Assembly: GCA_037144355.1 (NCBI GenBank)
Contig: JBAWWY010000042.1
Location: forward strand, 1 to 7,423
Source: JBAWWY01 sp037144355
Lineage (GTDB): Bacteria; Bacillota; Clostridia; Peptostreptococcales; Anaerovoracaceae
Direction of reading: 5' to 3'
Length of the DNA stretch: 7,423 nt
Part shown: in pieces, positions 1 through 5,187 of the stretch
How the letters are laid out: each line of letters starts with the position of its first letter
How positions within the stretch are numbered: the stretch's first letter is position 1
Program-made: the position numbers and the translations under genes
The notes under the pieces: generated by a model
Told to the model about the DNA's origin: nothing
Seen by the model: only the letters and a program-made list of their open reading frames with translations
Database searches by the model: none

Positions 1-20
1 ACATTTGCGAGTTTTTTCAT
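1..20 (-). CDS. 5' end of an unidentified minus-strand gene (partial)
   Basis: Read on the minus strand, an ATG at 20-18 opens a frame beginning M-K-K-L-A-N and runs out of the window. A good Shine-Dalgarno (AAGGAGA, read from 32 down to 26) sits five bases upstream, which is the main reason to believe in this gene. It is divergent from glyA. Only six full codons are visible, so no product can be named. A Met-Lys-Lys start is common to many proteins, secreted ones included, and is not diagnostic. Confidence 0.55.
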
Positions 21-55
21 TTAATTCTCCTTGAAAATAAAAAGTATTTTGTTTG

Positions 56-84
56 ATTGTACCATTAATAGCGAGATTTTTAAA
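56..84 (-). promoter_or_regulatory. possible sigma-A promoter for the minus-strand gene starting at 20
   Basis: On the minus strand a -35-like TTTAAA (84-79, 4 of 6 consensus bases) is followed after 17 bp by a -10-like TACAAT (61-56, 5 of 6). Transcription would start near position 49 and give a leader of about 30 nt containing the AAGGAGA ribosome-binding site. The surrounding DNA is very AT-rich, so a chance match is possible. Confidence 0.4.
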
Positions 85-161
85 GTCTTTAATAATAATT
101 TTTGAAAACCTGATAAAATAACAAGGTTTAAAATGAATATATATAAATTATATTTTTTAAA

Positions 162-207
162 ACTCATTATTGGGTTGAAGACAACCTATAATTTTATTAT
201 AATGAGT
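162..207. repeat. nested inverted repeat over the glyA promoter
   Basis: An outer perfect 9-bp inverted repeat, ACTCATTAT (162-170) and ATAATGAGT (199-207), encloses an inner one, GGTTG (173-177) and CAACC (182-186). The inner repeat has a 4-bp loop AAGA and extends outward by a G-T and a T-A pair. The inner repeat overlaps the -35 of the proposed glyA promoter and the right outer arm overlaps its -10. The start site would be near 210, so most of the structure would not be transcribed into the glyA mRNA. A protein-binding operator is therefore more likely than an RNA switch. No regulator is identified. Confidence 0.6.
175..203 (+). promoter_or_regulatory. sigma-A promoter of the glyA operon
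   Basis: TTGAAG (175-180, 4 of 6 -35 consensus bases) and a perfect TATAAT (198-203) are separated by the optimal 17 bp. Transcription would begin near 210, leaving a leader of only about 27 nt before the glyA ATG at 237. A second perfect TATAAT at 187-192 has only a poor -35 (TCATTA at 164-169) and is the weaker alternative. Confidence 0.65.
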
Positions 208-236
208 CTATAAATTTAATTTTAAGGAGAATAATA

Positions 237-1475
237 ATGTATTTTAATAATATTGATATTGTGGACAAGGAAATAGGGGATATTATCAGATCAGAGATGG
301 GAAGACAGGAAAGTAAAATCGAACTGATAGCCTCTGAAAATTTTACCAGCAGGGCAATTATGGAAGCATGCGGCAGCGCATTGACAAATAAATATGCAGA
401 AGGTTATCCAGGCAAAAGATATTACGGTGGTTGCGAAGAAGTGGATAAAGCTGAGAACTTGGCTATCGAAAGATTAAAACTGTTATTTTCAGCTGAATAT
501 GCCAATGTGCAGCCTCATTCTGGATCAAGTGCCAATATAGCTGTCTATTTCGCTTTGTTGTCACCTGGAGATACTGTTTTGGGAATGGACCTTTCAAATG
601 GTGGACATCTTACCCATGGCAGCCCAGTGAACATGTCTGGAAGCTATTTCAATTTTATTCCATATCATCTTAACAAGGAAACAGAAAGAATAGATTTTGA
701 CGAAATCAGAAGGCTTGCCCATGAACATAAGCCTAAAATGATTGTAGCGGGTGGAAGCGCATATCCAAGAATAATAGAAAGTGATAAATTTAGAGAAATT
801 GCAGACGAAGTGGGGGCCTATCTAATGGTGGATATGGCACATTTCGCTGGTTTGGTTGCGGCTGGCTTGGTTCCTAACCCAGTCAAAGATGCTCACGTTG
901 TGACAACAACCACTCATAAGACATTGAGAGGTCCAAGAGGTGGAGCCATACTTTGCACTGAAGAACTTGGAAAGAAGATTGACAAGGCTATTTTCCCAGG
1001 GATACAAGGTGGTCCATTAATGCACGTTATTGCTGCAAAGGCTATTTGTTTCAAGGAAGCTTTGTCAGATGAATTTAAAGAATATCAAAAGCAGGTTTTG
1101 AAAAACGCAAAAGTTTTGGAAATCGAACTTAAAAATAGAGGATTTGAATTGGTTTCAGGTGGAACAGATACACATTTACTCCTTCTCAACCTTACCAATA
1201 AGAACATAACTGGCAAACTAGCTGAAAGACTTCTTGATGAGGCAAATATAACCACGAACAAGAACACAGTTCCAAATGATCCGAACGGTCCTTTTGTAAC
1301 AAGTGGAATAAGGATAGGTTCGCCTGCTGTAACAACAAGAGGATTTGTCGAAGATGACATGAAGCTGGTTGCCGAAGCCATTGCACTAATCATTGACAAT
1401 CCAGATAATGAAGAATCGAAAGCCAAGGCAATTTCTATCGTCAAGGAGTTATGTGACAAGCATCCTCTTTACTAA
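237..1475 (+). CDS. glyA: serine hydroxymethyltransferase (glycine hydroxymethyltransferase)
   Basis: This cytoplasmic PLP enzyme interconverts serine plus tetrahydrofolate with glycine plus 5,10-methylene-tetrahydrofolate, supplying glycine and one-carbon units. The 412 residues match the usual bacterial length. Visible landmarks are IASENF (31-36), SGSSAN (95-100, PLP phosphate region), DMAH (199-202; Asp199 and His202 contact the cofactor ring), and TTTTHKT with the Schiff-base lysine at Lys228. Arg358 in SGIRIGSPA binds the substrate carboxylate. Numbering stays close to the E. coli enzyme (Lys229, Asp200, His203). The ATG at 237 is supported by AAGGAG at 224-229, seven bases upstream. 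It is first in a plus-strand operon, 14 bp ahead of the DUF815 ATPase gene. No frameshift or missing catalytic residue was seen. Confidence 0.97.
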   Translation: MYFNNIDIVDKEIGDIIRSEMGRQESKIELIASENFTSRAIMEACGSALTNKYAEGYPGKRYYGGCEEVDKAENLAIERLKLLFSAEYANVQPHSGSSANIAVYFALLSPGDTVLGMDLSNGGHLTHGSPVNMSGSYFNFIPYHLNKETERIDFDEIRRLAHEHKPKMIVAGGSAYPRIIESDKFREIADEVGAYLMVDMAHFAGLVAAGLVPNPVKDAHVVTTTTHKTLRGPRGGAILCTEELGKKIDKAIFPGIQGGPLMHVIAAKAICFKEALSDEFKEYQKQVLKNAKVLEIELKNRGFELVSGGTDTHLLLLNLTNKNITGKLAERLLDEANITTNKNTVPNDPNGPFVTSGIRIGSPAVTTRGFVEDDMKLVAEAIALIIDNPDNEESKAKAISIVKELCDKHPLY

Positions 1476-1489
1476 TGAAGGAGTAAGAA

Positions 1490-2743
1490 ATGGATAAGGT
1501 AAATCTTGAGTCATTGCTTTTATTTGACAATATCAGGCTGGACAAGATCATAGACTTTGGAATCAAAATCTACAATGAATATACATATAGGGATTATATT
1601 TCCTATATGGAGTTTGAATATTATAATGTCCAAAGAATGCTATTGAATCAAAAGGACAAGACAGAGATATCCGGCACTTACTGGCAGGATTATATTTGCA
1701 GGCTTGTTGCTGAAAGCGAAAACAAGTTTAGCATAAAATGTGAACAAAAGTGGGATGATGACAAGATTGATTCTATTGCAGAGAAGGAAATCGCATGTAT
1801 TAAGCAAATATACAACATAGAGTGGGATACCATTGCCAAGTGTTTTAAAGACGAGGCATCATCAATATGCTCATCAAATACCACATATAAAGGACGAAGA
1901 AGAGAAAAGCTGCATGAAGCATTAAGCAAAACATCAGACAAGGAAACACTAAGTCTAATAAAAGAATTTTATGAAAAAAACTATTGTGGAACCTTCGAAA
2001 AGTACGACGCATTTATCTGGGACAAGGAATTGGTTGGTTTGGAAAGCTTTGACAAGGTTGATTTCAAGAATATTATCGGATATGAGACACAGAAGAAAGC
2101 TATTATAGAGAATACGGAATATTTCCTAAAGGGATACAGGGCAAACAATGTTCTTATCTATGGTGACAAAGGTACTGGAAAGTCATCTTGCGTCAAGGCT
2201 TTAGTTAATCATTTCAAGGATCAAAAACTTAAAATAATTGAATTATCAAAAGACAGTATTGATGAGCTTTATAAAATAATGGAGCAAATCAGCCAGCGTG
2301 GATGCAAGTTTATAATTTTCATTGACGACTTGTCTTTTGAAGAGAATGAGAGCAGTTACAAACATTTCAAGTCTGTTTTAGAAGGTGGACTTCTGGCTTT
2401 GCCGAGAAATGTTTTGCTTCATGTAACATCAAACAGGATTAATATTATTAGAGAAATGTGGTCCGACAGGAATGGAATAATTAATGACGTGCACGTGAAA
2501 GACAACTTCCAAGAGAGATTGTCCCTAGCTGATAGATTTGGACTCACAATAACATTCACTCAACCGGATAAGAACGAATTTTTAGAAATCGTCAAAGGCC
2601 TTGCGATTTTGGAAAAAATCAAACTTGACCAGGAAACCTTGATTTCCGAGGCATTAAAATGGGAAATGAGATATCACAGCAAATCTGGAAGGACTGCAAA
2701 ACAGTTCATAAACTATATTTCAGCTAGGGAAGGTAACAAATAG
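1490..2743 (+). CDS. DUF815-family AAA-type ATP-binding protein
   Basis: A 417-residue cytoplasmic protein with no signal peptide or membrane segment. The C-terminal half is a DUF815 (Pfam PF05673) P-loop ATPase. It has a family-typical lead-in IIGYETQKKAIIENTE (195-210), Walker A GDKGTGKSS (225-233, Lys231), Walker B FIIFIDD (274-280) followed by LSFE, a sensor-1-like TSN (313-315), and the family motif LSLADRFGL (344-352). SGRTAKQF (399-406) lies near the end, where such ATPases often carry a sensor 2. The N-terminal ~190 residues are mostly helical and carry WQDY (65-68), which I recall from clostridial DUF815 proteins. Motor-type residues are intact, so it is probably an active ATPase; substrate and role are unknown. 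The start at 1490 has AAGGAG at 1478-1483. It follows glyA by 14 bp and precedes the membrane protease by 1 bp, so co-translation is likely. The DUF815 assignment is from recognised motifs; function is not established. Confidence 0.88.
   Translation: MDKVNLESLLLFDNIRLDKIIDFGIKIYNEYTYRDYISYMEFEYYNVQRMLLNQKDKTEISGTYWQDYICRLVAESENKFSIKCEQKWDDDKIDSIAEKEIACIKQIYNIEWDTIAKCFKDEASSICSSNTTYKGRRREKLHEALSKTSDKETLSLIKEFYEKNYCGTFEKYDAFIWDKELVGLESFDKVDFKNIIGYETQKKAIIENTEYFLKGYRANNVLIYGDKGTGKSSCVKALVNHFKDQKLKIIELSKDSIDELYKIMEQISQRGCKFIIFIDDLSFEENESSYKHFKSVLEGGLLALPRNVLLHVTSNRINIIREMWSDRNGIINDVHVKDNFQERLSLADRFGLTITFTQPDKNEFLEIVKGLAILEKIKLDQETLISEALKWEMRYHSKSGRTAKQFINYISAREGNK
2726..2733 (+). promoter_or_regulatory. 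ribosome-binding site supporting a TTG start of the M50 protease
   Basis: AGGGAAGG inside the last codons of the DUF815 gene ends 11 bases before the TTG at 2745. No ATG or GTG occurs in the protease frame until after the HEFAH active-site helix (first internal Met is residue 52). A non-ATG start upstream is therefore required, and TTG is the best candidate. The spacing is somewhat long, which fits translational coupling to the upstream stop at 2741-2743. Confidence 0.5.
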
Positions 2744-2744
2744 A

Positions 2745-3377
2745 TTGGAGCAAATAATAATAAACAAGCTTTTATACCTGCCTGGTATAATTATAGCTTT
2801 GACATTTCACGAATTCGCCCATGCAAAGGCTGCAAATCTTTTGGGCGATCCCACTCCGAAACAACAAGGAAGAGTAACACTCAATCCAATCGCACATATG
2901 GACATTATAGGCTTTATTGCCCTAATGCTGGTGGGATTTGGCTGGGGAAAACCAGTGCAGATCAATGGAAATTATTTCAAGCATTTTAAAAGAGATGAAA
3001 TAATCGTATCACTGTCCGGGGTAACCATGAACTTGATGCTGGCAATTATATTCGCCGGCGTGCTTAAGATAATGGATATTACGGCATATGATTTTTTTGC
3101 AAACAACGTTATTGGATCATACATAACAACCATGGTTTCTGGAATAGTCTGGATCAATATAGTGCTTATGGTTTTCAATATTATGCCAATACCTCCGCTG
3201 GATGGTTTTACGGTTATAGCGGAACTTGCGCATCTTCGGGAGAAGGGAATTTATAGGCAGGTATATGACAAAGGCCCAATAATACTTTTGCTGCTTATTT
3301 TCTTTCATATCACAGATAAAGTAATTGGACCTTTGGCAAATTTCTTTATGGATTCAATATTGCATATCTTCTTTTAA
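2745..3377 (+). CDS. site-2 protease, MEROPS M50 family, short PDZ-less type
   Basis: A 210-residue polytopic membrane zinc metalloprotease of the YwhC/S2P-M50-like group, which cleaves substrates within the membrane. The first segment (about 9-30) holds the zinc motif HEFAH (His22, catalytic Glu23, His26). It is followed by the family-typical GDPTPKQQGR (34-43) and LNPIAHMD (46-53). NIMPIPPLDG (145-154) supplies the third zinc ligand, Asp153. Further hydrophobic segments lie near 53-66, 86-108, 125-147 and 177-195. No PDZ domain is present, as normal for this short class. The TTG start at 2745 lies one base after the DUF815 stop. No substrate is evident: no sigma or anti-sigma gene is nearby. 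The last 32 bp overlap the 3' end of the opposing GntR-type gene. Family assignment is certain, biological role is not. Confidence 0.93.
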   Translation: MEQIIINKLLYLPGIIIALTFHEFAHAKAANLLGDPTPKQQGRVTLNPIAHMDIIGFIALMLVGFGWGKPVQINGNYFKHFKRDEIIVSLSGVTMNLMLAIIFAGVLKIMDITAYDFFANNVIGSYITTMVSGIVWINIVLMVFNIMPIPPLDGFTVIAELAHLREKGIYRQVYDKGPIILLLLIFFHITDKVIGPLANFFMDSILHIFF

Positions 3378-4008
3378 GATTGTCTATGTGCTTTTCTATT
3401 GCAATTGTTCCAGCAGGCAAGTCTTTGCCTGCTATGCTTTCATAAATATTCTTATGTTCCAATAAAACGCTATCAAGATAATCTGCATTATTATTGACGC
3501 CTTCTTTACCGGGCTTGATATATGAGTGGTATTTCATCAAAGTCTGATAAATTATCCTATTCTTGGTTGCTTTGTAAATTAACTCGTGAAACTTGGCATT
3601 TATGTTCATTATTTTCTGATAGTCCCTGCGCTTTGTATAAAATTCCATAAATTCATAAGCTTCATTCAAGGATTCCAATTCTTCATCGGTAATTCTCTCG
3701 ATAGCCCATTTGAGAGCAACTTTTTCATATGATTTTCTCAAATGAAATATATCTTCAATATCCTGTTTGGAAAAACCAGTTGCAAAAGCTCCTCTATTCG
3801 GAATATTTTCCAACAATCCTTCTAGTTCGAGTTGAATAAAGGCTTCACGCACAGGTGTTCGGCTTACCTTGTATTCATTGCAGATTCTTTGTTCCAACAG
3901 TTTTTCACCAGTCTTTATTTTTTGGCTGAGAATATCATTCCTTAGGGAATTTAATAAATTTACAGCCAATGGAAAACCACCTGAGTTGTTTTCAAAATCA
4001 CTTAACAT
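3346..4008 (-). CDS. GntR-family transcriptional regulator, FadR/FCD subfamily
   Basis: A 220-residue DNA-binding protein. An N-terminal winged helix-turn-helix spans about 15-78, with EQRICNEYKVSRTPVREAF (39-57) covering the helix-turn-helix and NRGAFAT (71-77) the wing. The remainder (about 84-210) is an all-helical FCD ligand domain. FCD metal-site histidines are visible at His141 (KFH), His185 (LLEHKNIYESI) and His207. The usual first ligand, Asp, is Asn137 here, a substitution I recall in other FCD proteins. It is last in the acn-icd operon, 8 bp after icd; its ribosome-binding site (AGGTGG, 4018-4013) overlaps the icd stop codon. The likely job is ligand-responsive repression of the operon, citrate or another TCA acid being a natural guess but unproven. 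The 3' end overlaps the M50 gene by 32 bp on the other strand. Confidence 0.92.
   Translation of the reverse strand: MLSDFENNSGGFPLAVNLLNSLRNDILSQKIKTGEKLLEQRICNEYKVSRTPVREAFIQLELEGLLENIPNRGAFATGFSKQDIEDIFHLRKSYEKVALKWAIERITDEELESLNEAYEFMEFYTKRRDYQKIMNINAKFHELIYKATKNRIIYQTLMKYHSYIKPGKEGVNNNADYLDSVLLEHKNIYESIAGKDLPAGTIAIEKHIDNLKRRYAILNP
3412..3433. repeat. perfect 9-bp hairpin inside the regulator gene, 35 bp past the M50 stop
   Basis: AGCAGGCAA (3412-3420) and TTGCCTGCT (3425-3433) are perfect reverse complements around a 4-nt loop, GTCT. On the plus strand the hairpin begins 35 bp after the protease stop codon, where a terminator for the glyA operon would be expected. It is not followed by a run of T on either strand, so it is not a canonical intrinsic terminator. 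It also encodes residues of the GntR-type protein (AGKDLPAG region, 193-200). It could pause RNA polymerase or protect the 3' end of the plus-strand mRNA. Confidence 0.5.
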
Positions 4009-4016
4009 ACTTCCAC

Positions 4017-5168
4017 CTACTTCAATGATGAATATGTTTCTAGAACATATTCTGCAAATTCATTGCTGGTTGCACCATCGTTTCTTCCAGTTATTTGAAT
4101 CTTCTTTTCAGTAATTGTACAAATATCCAAGGATTTGTTCAACTTTTCAGCCTGGGATATATATCCAATGTGATTCAAGAGCATCCCGGCAGCTCTGATA
4201 ACGCTGCAGGGATCGGCGTATTTCGCTCTACCTTCTTCAACCATTCTAGGGGCTGATCCGTGAATTGCCTCAAACATGGCATAACGTTTTCCAATATTCG
4301 CACTACCAGCAGTACCAACACCACCCTGGAATTCTGCAGCTTCATCAGTAAGTATATCTCCGTAAAGATTTGGAAGTATCATTACTTGGAATTCAGATCT
4401 ACGTTTTTCATCTATAAGCTTGGCAGTCATTATATCGATATACCAGTCATCAACTTTTATTTCCGGATATTCACTTCCGATTCGTTGGCAGACATCGAGA
4501 AATTTTCCGTCGGTTGTTTTAACAACATTTGCTTTTGTAACGATGGTGACCTTCTTTTTATTGTTATTTTTTGCAAATTCAAAGGCAAGCCTGGCAATTC
4601 TCTCAGTACCTGGCGTAGTTATGACCCTGAAGTCGAAAGCAATATCGTCATCGATATTTACACCTTGGCTACCCAGTGCATAAAGGCATTCAGTGTTTTC
4701 CCTGAAGAAGGTCCAGTCAATATTCAATTCAGGAACTTTTACAGGCCTTACATTGGCAAAAAGATCGAGCTCTTTTCTCATGGAAACATTTGCGCTTTCC
4801 ACATTTGCCCACTTGTCACCTTTTCTCGGGGTGGTAGTTGGCCCTTTTAGCAAAACATGGCATGTTCTTATTTCAGCAAGAACATCATCAGGGATTGCCT
4901 TTCTCTGTGCAGCTCTATTTTCAATAGTGCAGCCTTCAATAATTTTAAATTCTATTCTGCCCTTTTGAACATCGTCTTTTAAAATCACTTCTAAAATCTT
5001 ATGTGAAGATGCAGTAATCTCTGGACCGATTCCATCTCCACCGATTATGCCTATTATTATTTTGTCTAGGGAAGGGTAGCTTATAAAATCAAGTTCTTCT
5101 TTCATCTTTGCAACTCGGATAATTTGTGAAGCTACTATTTTTTCGAAACATTCATTATAATTCATCAT
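4017..5168 (-). CDS. icd: NAD-type isocitrate dehydrogenase (isocitrate/isopropylmalate dehydrogenase family)
   Basis: Oxidative decarboxylation of isocitrate to 2-oxoglutarate in the cytoplasm, probably with NAD. The 383 residues carry the family landmarks: GGDGIGPEI (43-51), the substrate loop ESANVSMRKELDLFANVRP (124-142, with Ser125, Asn127, Arg131, Arg141), and RENTECLY (156-163, Arg156 and Tyr163). Lys212 in TKANVVK is the catalytic lysine. Metal-site aspartates are Asp245, Asp271 and Asp275 (LYGDILTDE), and the cofactor loop is AIHGSAP (301-307). Isopropylmalate and homoisocitrate dehydrogenases are relatives, but linkage to aconitase and the GVGTAGSANIG motif (283-293) favour isocitrate. 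About 36 residues precede the usual first strand. Two adjacent ATGs (5168 and 5165) could start; GAGG at 5175-5172 is better spaced for the second. It is 19 bp after acn and 8 bp before the regulator. Confidence 0.9.
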   Translation of the reverse strand: MMNYNECFEKIVASQIIRVAKMKEELDFISYPSLDKIIIGIIGGDGIGPEITASSHKILEVILKDDVQKGRIEFKIIEGCTIENRAAQRKAIPDDVLAEIRTCHVLLKGPTTTPRKGDKWANVESANVSMRKELDLFANVRPVKVPELNIDWTFFRENTECLYALGSQGVNIDDDIAFDFRVITTPGTERIARLAFEFAKNNNKKKVTIVTKANVVKTTDGKFLDVCQRIGSEYPEIKVDDWYIDIMTAKLIDEKRRSEFQVMILPNLYGDILTDEAAEFQGGVGTAGSANIGKRYAMFEAIHGSAPRMVEEGRAKYADPCSVIRAAGMLLNHIGYISQAEKLNKSLDICTITEKKIQITGRNDGATSNEFAEYVLETYSSLK

Positions 5169-5171
5169 ATA

Positions 5172-5175
5172 CCTC
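5172..5175 (-). promoter_or_regulatory. ribosome-binding site deciding the icd start
   Basis: GAGG (within GCGAGGT) on the minus strand lies 3 bases before the ATG at 5168 and 6 bases before the ATG at 5165. The second, in-frame ATG has the more usual spacing. The next downstream Met (residue 22, ATG at 5105-5103) has no comparable site, so the N-terminal extension appears to be genuinely translated. Confidence 0.5.
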
Positions 5176-5187
5176 GCTTTGGATTTA

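Noticed and set aside
204..236. Possible glycine or tetrahydrofolate riboswitch ahead of glyA
   Set aside because: The predicted leader is about 27 nt, far too short for an aptamer, and the upstream sequence shows no conserved riboswitch core.
1085..1459. A 124-codon open frame on the minus strand inside glyA
   Set aside because: It is an antisense shadow of a highly conserved coding region. The low-complexity Ser/Leu-rich translation is typical of such shadows.
1490..3377. A defence system built on the ATPase and membrane protease
   Set aside because: Both are widespread, and the operon begins with a housekeeping gene. There is no nuclease, toxin, mobile-element border or compositional shift to support a defence role.
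3412..3433. Calling the 9-bp hairpin an intrinsic terminator
   Set aside because: No T-run follows the stem on either strand (ATGCTTTCAT on plus, GGAACAATTG on minus), so it is reported only as an inverted repeat.
4260..4850. A 196-codon open frame on the plus strand
   Set aside because: It lies wholly inside icd on the opposite strand, has no ribosome-binding site, and its translation shows no recognisable domain. It is a shadow of the real gene.
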